Shown here: piece by piece, positions 1-6,774 of the stretch
How positions within the stretch are numbered: position 1 is the stretch's first letter
Layout of the letters: the number at the start of each line of letters is the position of its first letter
Position numbers and translations under genes: made by a program
Notes under the pieces: generated by a model
Told to the model about the DNA's origin: nothing
Seen by the model: only the letters and a program-made list of their open reading frames with translations
The model's database searches: none
Assembly: GCA_045599965.1 (NCBI GenBank)
Contig: JAZRXA010000005.1
Location: forward strand, 1 to 47,541
DNA from: RGIG5612 sp045599965
GTDB taxonomy: Bacteria > Bacillota > Clostridia > Lachnospirales > Lachnospiraceae
DNA length: 47,541 nucleotides
Reading direction: 5' to 3'

Positions 1-59
1 TTGAACCCTCGACACCGCGGGTATGAACCGCGTGCTCTAGCCAACTGAGCTATCTCGCC
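1..59 (-). tRNA. tRNA-Met (CAT), cut by the window edge
   Basis: On the minus strand the sequence folds as a tRNA: acceptor GGCGAGA, TA, D-stem GCTC/GAGC, and anticodon stem CGCGG/CCGCG around loop TTCATAC with anticodon CAT. The 3' part beyond the start of the T-loop lies outside the window. The acceptor and D-arm resemble the elongator tRNA-Met of Bacillota rather than the initiator, which normally begins CGCGGGG. A lysidine-modified Ile tRNA cannot be fully excluded without the 3' half. It follows tRNA-Val after a single base, so both come from one precursor. Confidence 0.9.
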
Positions 60-60
60 G

Positions 61-133
61 TGGGACCTACAGGGCTCGAACCTGTGACCCCCTGCTTGTA
101 AGGCAGGTGCTCTCCCAGCTGAGCTAAGATCCC
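61..133 (-). tRNA. tRNA-Val (TAC)
   Basis: A complete cloverleaf on the minus strand. The acceptor GGGATCT pairs with AGGTCCC through one T-G wobble. The D-arm is GCTC/GAGC, the anticodon stem CCTGC/GCAGG encloses loop CTTACAA (anticodon TAC), and the T-arm holds GGTTCGAGCC. The discriminator base is A and CCA is not encoded, so CCA must be added after processing. The tRNA is first in the transcript from the promoter at 161-189. Confidence 0.95.
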
Positions 134-160
134 AAATGCGCTCTTTAAAGGCGCCTCGTT

Positions 161-189
161 AGTATAATAAAATACTGCTGTATTGTCAA
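161..189 (-). promoter_or_regulatory. SigA-type promoter of the tRNA operon
   Basis: On the minus strand there is TTGACA (184-189), a 17-bp spacer and TATACT (161-166). Transcription would start near 154, about 20 bases before tRNA-Val. The perfect -35 and optimal spacer fit a strong stable-RNA promoter. Confidence 0.85.
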
Positions 190-197
190 CAATTAGT

Positions 198-1043
198 CTA
201 TTTATTTGTTATTATAGATACTTTAGCAATATCCGTATATTCAGGCTCCATAATAATCTCATCTATACTATTAGCTACTATGCTGCCTTTAATTGGATTT
301 TTAACGCTTATAATATTTCCTAAAACTTTGGCATTTACTTCGCTTCTTTCAAAAGCTAAATCTGTATCTATCATCTCGCAATCTTCTAAGACAAGGTTTT
401 TGCAGTAACAAAGCGGCTGCGTTCCTATAATTTTGCATTTTACTAGTTTAAGATTTTCTGAATACCATCCTAAATACTCACCAATTATCATACTGTCTTC
501 AACCGTTACATCTTTAGAATGCCAGAACGCATCCTTTGTATTTAAGATTGAATTTTTTATTTTCATATTTTGGGTATATTGGAATGAATATTTTCCTGTC
601 ATATCCAAATCTTCGATTTCAATATCTTTGCATTCAAAGAAAGGATATTCTGATTTCATTTGGCTATGCTCAACTTTTATATCAGCACATCTCCATAAGA
701 ACTCTGGTGAATCTATAGCGCAGTCTTTAAGCACAATTTTAGAGCATTCTCTTAACGCTTTAATTCCATTCATTACGCAATTATCTAAAGTAATATTATT
801 ATCATACCAAAGCGCTGCTCTACAGTTGCTTGTCATTTCTGAGTCAGAAATAATTGCGTTCTCTACATGCCAAAAAGGATATCTAAGATTAAAATAGCAA
901 TTTTCAACTTTCAAATCACTACATTCTTTCATTGCTGATTCTCCATCAGCAGGTCCATCGAACTTGCACTCTTTAACTAGTAAATCTTTTTGGCCATATA
1001 ATGCTCGTTCTTCATCAAACGATTCATTACTTACAACATTCAT
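198..1043 (-). CDS. DUF3737 family beta-helix protein
   Basis: A 281-residue cytoplasmic protein without signal peptide or membrane helix. It consists of short repeats of the form V/I-x-x-S/C-x-M/I-x-x-x, such as LKVENCYF, IVLKDCAI, VTVEDSMI and LVLEDCEM, with aromatic WY/FW ladders between them. This is typical of a right-handed parallel beta-helix and matches DUF3737 proteins. The family has no established function; the helix may bind a carbohydrate or polymer, but no active site is evident. It lies 21 bases after nadE on the same strand and is probably the last gene of that transcript. The SD is weak (AGAAAGAG). No clear terminator follows before the tRNA promoter. Confidence 0.8.
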   Translation of the reverse strand: MNVVSNESFDEERALYGQKDLLVKECKFDGPADGESAMKECSDLKVENCYFNLRYPFWHVENAIISDSEMTSNCRAALWYDNNITLDNCVMNGIKALRECSKIVLKDCAIDSPEFLWRCADIKVEHSQMKSEYPFFECKDIEIEDLDMTGKYSFQYTQNMKIKNSILNTKDAFWHSKDVTVEDSMIIGEYLGWYSENLKLVKCKIIGTQPLCYCKNLVLEDCEMIDTDLAFERSEVNAKVLGNIISVKNPIKGSIVANSIDEIIMEPEYTDIAKVSIITNK

Positions 1044-1064
1044 TTTATAACTCTTTCTAGGCCT

Positions 1065-1808
1065 TTATTGGTCTGTATATTTTTTCATTCCTGTTATTTT
1101 GTGAAGGCTTCTTTTGTGCATGCGTTCTATCTTTTCAATTACCTCTGGTGCCACGCCTGAATCTTCACCCTTCTCAATAGCATTTAGATATTTATCTAAA
1201 TCCGAATAAAGAATTCCCATCTCGCCTTCATCTGTTTGGCCTTCTTCTAATCCAGCTGAAGGTGCTTTTGTTCTAATATTTAAAGGAGCATCTAAAAACT
1301 CTAAGAACTCATAAACCTCGCCTACTGTTAAGTCTGCTATAGGATTAAAGTCTGCTCCGCCATCTCCGTATTTTGTATAATACCCAACATAAAGTTCGTC
1401 TTTATTTCCTGTCCCAGCTACTAATCTATTTTCGCTTTGTCCTATTGCGTATAAAGTCGTCATTCTAAGTCTAGGATTAATATTTTTAATAGCATCAGAA
1501 GTAAGGTCTATACCTATTCCTTCTAATAATTTTTCCCTAGTAGTTGTTAAATCAACTGTTCTAGTTTCTATGCTAAACTGCTTTGCAACTTCCATTGCAT
1601 CATCAGTATCTTCTCCAAAGTTTCTTGCAGATGCGCACGGCATAATAACGCCTACAGTATTTTCGCATGCTTTTTTGCACAAGATTCCTACAAGTGCAGA
1701 ATCTTTTCCGCCGGAATTACCATAAATAATTCCTTTAGCATTCGCATCTTCTAATAAGCTCTTTATCCAATTAACTCTTTTTTCTAGTTCTACTTTGTAA
1801 TCTCTCAT
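1065..1808 (-). CDS. nadE: NAD(+) synthetase, ammonia-dependent
   Basis: This enzyme catalyses the last step of NAD synthesis, amidating nicotinic acid adenine dinucleotide with ATP and ammonia in the cytoplasm. The 247-residue protein has the PP-loop SGGKDSA (residues 32-38) that binds ATP pyrophosphate. Other family motifs include RLRMTTLYAIGQ, GTGNKDEL, GYYTKYGDGGAD and NPIADL. There is no glutaminase domain, and the length fits the ammonia-using form. The ATG lies only a few bases after the T-tract of the terminator that follows pta, and I see no SD and no convincing promoter there. Expression may depend on readthrough. DUF3737 follows 21 bases downstream. Confidence 0.95.
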   Translation of the reverse strand: MRDYKVELEKRVNWIKSLLEDANAKGIIYGNSGGKDSALVGILCKKACENTVGVIMPCASARNFGEDTDDAMEVAKQFSIETRTVDLTTTREKLLEGIGIDLTSDAIKNINPRLRMTTLYAIGQSENRLVAGTGNKDELYVGYYTKYGDGGADFNPIADLTVGEVYEFLEFLDAPLNIRTKAPSAGLEEGQTDEGEMGILYSDLDKYLNAIEKGEDSGVAPEVIEKIERMHKRSLHKITGMKKYTDQ

Positions 1809-1812
1809 ATTA

Positions 1813-1845
1813 AAAAATTAAGGGGCTCATGTTTCGAGCCCCTTT
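1813..1845 (-). terminator. Rho-independent terminator after pta
   Basis: The stem GGGGCTC (1822-1828) / GAGCCCC (1836-1842) has a 7-base loop. On the minus strand it is followed by TTAATTTTTT. The arms are nearly the same as those of the terminator at 6174-6193. T-rich sequence also lies on the other side, so it may work in both directions. Confidence 0.85.
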
Positions 1846-1860
1846 TAATTCTTTTAGTTA

Positions 1861-2859
1861 TTATTCATTAGCTGCGCGGACTACACACATTGCAATATTT
1901 CCAACTAACTCAGAAACAGGGGCTGAACGCGAGCAGTCAGAAGCAATCTTTTTAAATCCTTGAAGGAATGGTCCTGGTGCATCAGCTTTAGCAAATTGCT
2001 GAACTAATTTAACACCGATATTACCAACGTTGATATCTGGCCAAATAATAATGTTAGCTTTTCCAGCAACTTCGCTTTCTCTTTTAACTTTCTTAGCTGC
2101 AACCTTAGGATCGATTGCTGCATCAAGTTGGAACTCACCATCAATTTTAAGATCTGGTCTTCTTTCGTTAGCAATTCTCACGCTCTCTCTAACATCGTCA
2201 ACCATCTCATGCTCCATACTTCCGTCTGTAGAGAATGAAAGCATAGCGCATCTAGGTTCCCAACCTAATAAGCCTTTAACTGTTTCACATGCAGAGATAG
2301 CAATAGAAGCTCTCTCAGCTGCAGAAGGTTTTGTACAAACAGCACTATCACCGAATAATAAATATTGTCCTTCGCTTCCTTCAAACCCAGGAATAACGAA
2401 AAGTCCTGTTGATGAAGCTGTGTCAATTCCATCTTTAAGTCCGATAATTGTGCTTGCGCCTAAAATAACTTCGCCTGTTGTATGTGTAAGGCCTGCGAAT
2501 GTAACATCAAATTCGCCATTGCATTGAAGAACCATTGCTGTATACATAGGGTCTTTACTCTTTCTTGTAAGAGATTTAAGACTAAGCATGTCTGAATATT
2601 CAGCAATATATTTTTCAAATGCTGCTGCCTTCTTTTCTTCATCGTTGTTGTCGAAGATTTCCATTCCTGAAATATCTACACCGAATTGGTCAGCTGCTGC
2701 CTTAATTTCAGCAGGATCACCAACTAAAGTAGCTTTGCAAAATCCTTGTGATACAGACTCATATGCAGCTTGAAGCATTTTTTCTTCAGTTGCTTCTGGG
2801 AAAGCTACTCTTTGAGGATTAGCTTTAGCTTTTTCAAAAATCATTTCCATTAAATCCAT
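1861..2859 (-). CDS. pta: Phosphate acetyltransferase
   Basis: This enzyme interconverts acetyl-CoA plus phosphate with acetyl-phosphate plus CoA, the first step of the acetate/ATP-yielding branch in fermenters. The 332 residues match the short single-domain Pta of Gram-positive bacteria. Recognised parts include the N-terminal VAFPEATEEKMLQAA, the GLTHTTGEVILGA segment, and the C-terminal region with DGEFQLDAA, NIIIWPDINVGNIG and GPFLQGF. A clear SD (AGGAG) lies 8-9 bases before the ATG. No ackA is next to it. Instead pta follows an ACP-like gene and a cupin gene, from which it is separated by a hairpin (2886-2914). A strong terminator follows. Confidence 0.95.
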   Translation of the reverse strand: MDLMEMIFEKAKANPQRVAFPEATEEKMLQAAYESVSQGFCKATLVGDPAEIKAAADQFGVDISGMEIFDNNDEEKKAAAFEKYIAEYSDMLSLKSLTRKSKDPMYTAMVLQCNGEFDVTFAGLTHTTGEVILGASTIIGLKDGIDTASSTGLFVIPGFEGSEGQYLLFGDSAVCTKPSAAERASIAISACETVKGLLGWEPRCAMLSFSTDGSMEHEMVDDVRESVRIANERRPDLKIDGEFQLDAAIDPKVAAKKVKRESEVAGKANIIIWPDINVGNIGVKLVQQFAKADAPGPFLQGFKKIASDCSRSAPVSELVGNIAMCVVRAANE

Positions 2860-2885
2860 AATAATTGTCTCCTAATAAGAAATAT

Positions 2886-2914
2886 AGCCACTCCCACATA
2901 GCATGGGAGTGGCT
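2886..2914 (-). terminator. Hairpin between ACP-like gene and pta (attenuator or terminator)
   Basis: A perfect 11-bp stem, AGCCACTCCCA (2886-2896) with TGGGAGTGGCT (2904-2914), has a 7-base loop. On the minus strand it follows the ACP stop and is succeeded by ATATTTCTTATT, a weak T-tract. It may end part of the transcripts before pta or stabilise the upstream mRNA. Confidence 0.6.
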
Positions 2915-2927
2915 GCTTTGTTAATAA

Positions 2928-3176
2928 TTATTCTTCGCAAAGTTCTGCAATATAATCAGCAGCATCAGCAAATGTAGCTTTTCTGTTGAATTCCATATAA
3001 GGAACTTCTACATCATATTCGTCTTCAAGTGCTGTTGTGAATTGAACAATATTAGCAGATTTGCACTGTAAATCTTCTTTGAAACGTGTTTCTGGTCCTA
3101 ATGTGCTAGGATCAAGTCCGAACATCTTTACAGCTTTTTCAATTAATAAATTAATAACTTCTTGTTTGAACTCCAT
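2928..3176 (-). CDS. Acyl carrier protein-like, with an altered DSL motif
   Basis: An 82-residue acidic, helical protein that aligns by eye with acyl carrier proteins: FKEDLQCKSANIVQ stands where ACPs have FVEDLGADSLDTVE, followed by ALEDEYDVEVP and the helix-4 region DAADYIAEL. Ser40 would carry 4'-phosphopantetheine, but the usual DSL reads KSA. That removes the acidic residue before the serine and the leucine after it, both normally contacted by the holo-ACP synthase. No fatty-acid synthesis genes are nearby. It lies between a cupin gene (25 bases upstream) and pta, so it may be a dedicated carrier rather than the main fatty-acid ACP. SD AGGAG is clear. Confidence 0.75.
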   Translation of the reverse strand: MEFKQEVINLLIEKAVKMFGLDPSTLGPETRFKEDLQCKSANIVQFTTALEDEYDVEVPYMEFNRKATFADAADYIAELCEE

Positions 3177-3201
3177 GAATAGGGTTCTCCTTTCGTACTG
3201 T

Positions 3202-3558
3202 TTATTTTGCTGGTGGTAAAAGAACTACTAACATCTGAGCTGTGTCAGGACCGATGTTTGTAACGCATTTAGGTGAACCAGCTGCGATATGAACGCTGTC
3301 GCCAGCTTCAAGAACTGTTTCAACACCGTCTTCACCTTTGAACTTCATTGTTCCGTGAAGAATGTAATAAATAGATTCTGATTGGTTAGAAGCAAACTCT
3401 GTGCCACCACCTGCAGGAAGGAAATGTGTTAAACCATTAATAAGTTGTCCTCCGTCAACGTCAGCAGGATCATGAAGTCTTGTGCATTTGCACTCATTAT
3501 GACCTGGAGCTGTGTAGGTGTAATAACCATCTTTTTTTGTGATTTTGTAACCAGCCAT
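3202..3558 (-). CDS. Cupin-domain protein
   Basis: A 118-residue single-domain cupin, first gene of the cupin-ACP-pta transcript, with SD AGGAGG. The beta-barrel signatures are LPAGGGTEFASNQSESIYYILHG and the second motif LEAGDSVHIAAGSP. The usual metal ligands HxH of cupin motif 1 are not present: the segment reads TEFASNQSE. Metal binding and enzyme activity are therefore uncertain, and a small-molecule sensing or isomerase role is possible. The pairing with an ACP-like protein is more informative than the fold. The function is not identified. Confidence 0.75.
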   Translation of the reverse strand: MAGYKITKKDGYYTYTAPGHNECKCTRLHDPADVDGGQLINGLTHFLPAGGGTEFASNQSESIYYILHGTMKFKGEDGVETVLEAGDSVHIAAGSPKCVTNIGPDTAQMLVVLLPPAK

Positions 3559-3586
3559 TTTATAAATCCTCCTATAAAACTTAAAA

Positions 3587-3651
3587 ATTAAACGTTTAAT
3601 TAGTTCTTACGAACTGCCCTTAAGTATAGCACATTTTAAGCTAATATACAA
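3587..3651 (-). promoter_or_regulatory. Promoter and palindromes upstream of the cupin operon
   Basis: The minus-strand promoter is TTGTAT (3646-3651), 17 bp, TATACT (3623-3628). Two palindromes lie just downstream, within the predicted 5' leader: AGTTC-N4-GAACT (3602-3615) and the perfect 14-mer ATTAAACGTTTAAT (3587-3600). They may be operators or RNA structure. The second, followed by T-rich sequence, could also help end transcription from the CPBP gene. Confidence 0.6.
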
Positions 3652-3654
3652 AGG

Positions 3655-4212
3655 TCAGATTGAAATTTTTCGTATTTTAAAAACACAAATTAGCACTACT
3701 GCCGCTATGCAAACCACCATATCTACTATATAAATCCACATTGCTGGAAATTCAAAATTTAGGTAATTAAACAGTAACACGAACGCATTCGCCGCCATAT
3801 GGCAAACCATTGTTGAAGTAATATTTTGAAATTTTTCATTCAGATAGCAAAATAGCATTCCGACTATAAATGCATAAACGCCTTGCATAAGATTTAGGTG
3901 ATAAAAGCCAAAAATGGCTGAGCTTATAAGAGCGCTAACCCAAAAGTTAAGGCGTTTCCTTAATAGTCCATATATAAGCCATCTAAATATTAATTCCTCA
4001 AGCAATGGATGTATTATAACTGTACTTATTATTATCCATGCAGTGCTACTTTGGTATATTACTTGTTCAACCTGGCTATAACTTCCCAGAATATTATCGA
4101 TATGGAAAAAGCTCACGAGCGTACTAACCCCGTGGGACGCTAATATTCCCAGTAAAATAAATAACAAATAATATAATGGATGCTTAAAAATATATGTGTT
4201 TTGTGGTTTCAT
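3655..4212 (-). CDS. CPBP-family intramembrane metalloprotease (CAAX-protease-like)
   Basis: A 185-residue, highly hydrophobic protein with about five membrane helices. The CPBP/Abi motifs are present: EELIFRWLIYG (motif 1, catalytic glutamates), FGFYHLNL (motif 2, histidine) and the C-terminal CHMAANA histidine segment. The family includes CAAX-type proteases and bacteriocin self-immunity proteins; the substrate here is unknown. The start codon overlaps the end of the U32 gene by one base (shared position 4212), so the two are translationally linked. It is last in the RNase J-U32 group of genes. Confidence 0.85.
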   Translation of the reverse strand: MKPQNTYIFKHPLYYLLFILLGILASHGVSTLVSFFHIDNILGSYSQVEQVIYQSSTAWIIISTVIIHPLLEELIFRWLIYGLLRKRLNFWVSALISSAIFGFYHLNLMQGVYAFIVGMLFCYLNEKFQNITSTMVCHMAANAFVLLFNYLNFEFPAMWIYIVDMVVCIAAVVLICVFKIRKISI

Positions 4213-5483
4213 TAATTTTCGCTCGGCTTAAATCTAATTATATCGAAAGCTTTAAGTTCTTGTCCCAAATCTACATAGAAAATTTGCTGTGGATGCGGAC
4301 AACTTTCAATATGCTCTTCATTTTCATCTACCATATCTAAAACTTTTGCCGATATATTTTCCCCATCTGGTTTCATAATTTCAACTATATCGCCAACACT
4401 GAATTTGTTTTTTTGCTCTAACTTGTAATAAGTCTTTCCGTTTATTTCTTTATTTCCTTCGCTACCAACAATTCCTAAAAATACCCATTCTTTTACATAA
4501 GTATTCGCATCATATATTTGCGCACTGTCATTTGGCTTTCCAAAGAAAAATCCTGTTGTATATTCTCTATATGTGCACTTAGAAATTTCGTCCTTATAAA
4601 ATTCTAAACGTGATTTATATTTTTCAGGGCTTTCAAAATAATCATCTATAGCCATTCTGTATGTTCTAGTAACGCTAGCTACATACAAAGCGCTCTTCAT
4701 TCTTCCTTCAACCTTAAAACTATTTATTCCAGCTTCAATCATTTCTGGAATATGTTCTATCATACAAAGATCTTTTGAATTGAAGATGTATGTGCCTCTT
4801 TCATTTTCAACTACCGGCATATACTCGCCTGGACGTGTTTCTTCAACAAGATTATATTTCCAACGACATGGATGTGTGCAATCACCCATATTGCCGCTTC
4901 TTCCTGTCATAAACGCACTAAGTAAGCATCTTCCAGAATATGAAATGCACATAGCTCCATGAATGAAGCTTTCTATTTCCATATCTTTTGGAATTTCATT
5001 TCTTAATTCCTTTATTTCTTCAAGGCTTAACTCTCTAGCGCTAACTACTCTTTTTGCGCCAAGACTATGCCAGAAATTATATGTTCCAAAATTTGTGTTG
5101 TTAGCTTGAGTGCTAATATGAATTTCTACTTCCGGCAAAACTTCTTTTGCTATCTGGAAAATTCCTGGATCTGAAATAATCAGCGCATCTATCCCAAGTG
5201 GTTTTAATTCCTCGAAATATTCTTTCGCCTGATTTAAGTCTTCGTTATGCGCTAAAATGTTAGCCGTTACAAAAACTCTTACGCCTCTTTCATGCGCAAA
5301 CTTTACGCCTTCTTTCATATCCTCGACTGAAAAGTTATGCGCATTTGCTCTAAGTGAAAAAGCCTCTCCGCCAATATAAACTGCATCAGCTCCATACATA
5401 ACTGCAACCTTTAATACCGGAAGGCTGCCTGCTGGCATCAATAGTTCTGGTTTATTTTGTTTTAATCTTTCGTTTGTTATCAT
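4212..5483 (-). CDS. U32 family peptidase / tRNA U34 hydroxylase (TrhP-like)
   Basis: A 423-residue cytoplasmic protein of family U32. A TIM-barrel-like N-terminus (KPELLMPAGSLPVLKVAV) is followed by the U32 signature FIHGAMCISYSGRCLLS, and cysteines in CTHPCRWKY and CMIEHIPEM fit the conserved Cys set. The C-terminal beta domain contains GDIVEIMKPDG. In B. subtilis the yrrM-yrrN-yrrO genes make 5-hydroxyuridine at U34 (TrhP proteins) and methylate it (TrmR). Here the gene overlaps trmR by four bases, which supports a TrhP role. Only one U32 gene is seen instead of two. Protease activity is the old annotation and is less likely. Confidence 0.85.
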   Translation of the reverse strand: MITNERLKQNKPELLMPAGSLPVLKVAVMYGADAVYIGGEAFSLRANAHNFSVEDMKEGVKFAHERGVRVFVTANILAHNEDLNQAKEYFEELKPLGIDALIISDPGIFQIAKEVLPEVEIHISTQANNTNFGTYNFWHSLGAKRVVSARELSLEEIKELRNEIPKDMEIESFIHGAMCISYSGRCLLSAFMTGRSGNMGDCTHPCRWKYNLVEETRPGEYMPVVENERGTYIFNSKDLCMIEHIPEMIEAGINSFKVEGRMKSALYVASVTRTYRMAIDDYFESPEKYKSRLEFYKDEISKCTYREYTTGFFFGKPNDSAQIYDANTYVKEWVFLGIVGSEGNKEINGKTYYKLEQKNKFSVGDIVEIMKPDGENISAKVLDMVDENEEHIESCPHPQQIFYVDLGQELKAFDIIRFKPSEN

Positions 5484-6121
5484 TTCTTTACACTTACTGA
5501 GATTCCATCTCCAACTGTTAATATTGTTGTTTCCAAATCATCTCTATGTTTTATTTCATACAAGAACTCTCTCATGCGCTCATGTATCGTTCTTTGTCTT
5601 CTTTCCGTAACAAATCTAGACTCTATTAAATCTCCTTCTTGAAGTACATTATCTGCAATAAGAATGCTTTCCTTTTTCATTAACCTTAAAAGATCTGGAA
5701 GCATATTAATATACTGGGCTTTTGCTGCATCTAAAAAAATTAAATTGTATATGCCCTCAAGTTTTTTAATAATTTCTAATGCATCGCCTTCTATTAAACT
5801 AATGCTAGCATGCCCTTTAAGATTTTCTCTTGCTTTTTTTAATCTTGGCTCATAATTTTCTATCGTATCAATTTTTGCATTAGGCATAATATCTTCAAAG
5901 ACAAGTGCCGAATAACCTATAGCGGTTCCTATTTCCAATATCTTTGGATTTTCATTTTGCGCTATATTTGTTTTAAGAAAAACTCTTAAAAAACTTTCCG
6001 TTTCTCTCCTGATTATTGGAACATCATCTTTAAGAGCCGTTTCTCTTAAATTCTCAAAAAAAGGACCCCCGTCCCTTTCCAAAGAATGGATATATGTTGT
6101 TAATCTTTCGCTTACAATCAT
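5480..6121 (-). CDS. trmR: tRNA 5-hydroxyuridine (U34) methyltransferase, O-methyltransferase family
   Basis: An SAM-dependent methyltransferase related to B. subtilis TrmR (YrrM), which turns 5-hydroxyuridine at the tRNA wobble position into 5-methoxyuridine. With the start used here it has 213 residues. Motif I is ILEIGTAIGYSA, followed by the acidic end of beta-2 (IDTIENYEPR) and the metal-binding segment LIFLDAAKAQY, with DNVL. I chose the ATG at 6119-6121 (protein begins MIVSERL) over an upstream in-frame ATG at 6166. The latter lies upstream of the -10 box, and the family starts at this point. The ATG lies 6 bases after TATAAT, which suggests leaderless translation. The TrhP-like gene overlaps its end. 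Confidence 0.88.
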   Translation of the reverse strand: MIVSERLTTYIHSLERDGGPFFENLRETALKDDVPIIRRETESFLRVFLKTNIAQNENPKILEIGTAIGYSALVFEDIMPNAKIDTIENYEPRLKKARENLKGHASISLIEGDALEIIKKLEGIYNLIFLDAAKAQYINMLPDLLRLMKKESILIADNVLQEGDLIESRFVTERRQRTIHERMREFLYEIKHRDDLETTILTVGDGISVSVKK

Positions 6122-6127
6122 AAAAAT

Positions 6128-6156
6128 ATTATAAATAAATTTGACTCTTAACGCAA
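6128..6156 (-). promoter_or_regulatory. Promoter of trmR placed directly at the start codon
   Basis: TTGCGT (6151-6156), 17 bp, TATAAT (6128-6133) on the minus strand. The ATG begins 6 bases after the -10 box, where RNA polymerase would normally start. There is no SD, so the mRNA is predicted to be leaderless. Confidence 0.7.
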
Positions 6157-6166
6157 GAAATGGCAA

Positions 6167-6193
6167 ACAAAAAGGGGCTCATCTTTGAGCCCC
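6167..6193 (-). terminator. Rho-independent terminator after the mltG-like gene
   Basis: The stem GGGGCTC (6174-6180) / GAGCCCC (6187-6193) has a 6-base loop. On the minus strand it is followed by TTTTTG. It separates the IreB-RNase J-MltG group from trmR, which explains why trmR has its own promoter just downstream. Confidence 0.9.
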
Positions 6194-6213
6194 TCGTTAA
6201 CAACTTTTTGTTT

Positions 6214-6762
6214 TTATTGTGCTGCTTCGCCTTCTGCTGGTGTTTCTTCTGTTGGTGCTGGTGTAGTTGCTGCTTCTTCTTCCATTGTTCCATCTGAGTA
6301 ATCGTATCCCGAAAGGATATTTACTATCTTCTCTGTTGTAAAACTAGGACTAACTTTATATGTTCCAGGAACAAAATCAGCATCATATACAAGACATCTT
6401 GTCTTAAACATTCCAGCATCACCTATAACGCCAAGTTCTCTAAGTGTTTTAGCAACTTCATCTTTTGTTGAGTTTTCAGTAATTATGATTTCATATCTAG
6501 CTGTGTTTTCTTTTACATAAGGTGTATCGTTAAAAATTCCAAATGTTACAAAGAAACCAACCAAACAAAGAATAACAACGCCTGCTGCGATAGCTGTACG
6601 AATAAGAAACTTTCTAGTTTTCATCTTCTTCATAGCTCTCATTTTCGCCATTCTACGTCTTTGTTCTGCGTTTGGCTCAACTCTAGTACGTGCAGCACTT
6701 TCGTTAGCTACCTTCATATTTTTTGTTCTTGATTTAACTAATTGTTCTTTAATAGTTGCCAT
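6214..6762 (-). CDS. MltG/YceG-like membrane protein, N-terminal part only
   Basis: A 182-residue protein with a basic N-terminus (about 50 residues), one membrane helix (residues about 54-74, IRTAIAAGVVILCLVGFFVTF) and an extracellular small domain. That domain resembles the LysM-like subdomain at the start of MltG: YEIIITENSTKDEVAKTL, then FVPGTYKVSPSFTTEKIVNIL. The YceG catalytic domain with its glutamate is missing, since full MltG has about 330-380 residues. The C-terminus is an acidic Thr/Pro/Glu-rich tail. The position upstream of trmR is the same as that of B. subtilis yrrL (mltG), which supports the relationship. It cannot be a lytic transglycosylase as read. SD AGGAG is good. Confidence 0.75.
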   Translation of the reverse strand: MATIKEQLVKSRTKNMKVANESAARTRVEPNAEQRRRMAKMRAMKKMKTRKFLIRTAIAAGVVILCLVGFFVTFGIFNDTPYVKENTARYEIIITENSTKDEVAKTLRELGVIGDAGMFKTRCLVYDADFVPGTYKVSPSFTTEKIVNILSGYDYSDGTMEEEAATTPAPTEETPAEGEAAQ

Positions 6763-6774
6763 AATAACTCCTAT

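Noticed and set aside
433..897. Plus-strand reading frame of 154 codons opposite the DUF3737 gene
   Set aside because: Shadow of the beta-helix repeats; no SD, low-quality hydrophobic composition.
198..1043. DUF3737 protein as a pectate-lyase or other polysaccharide enzyme
   Set aside because: The beta-helix pattern is clear, but no signal peptide and no catalytic residues could be identified.
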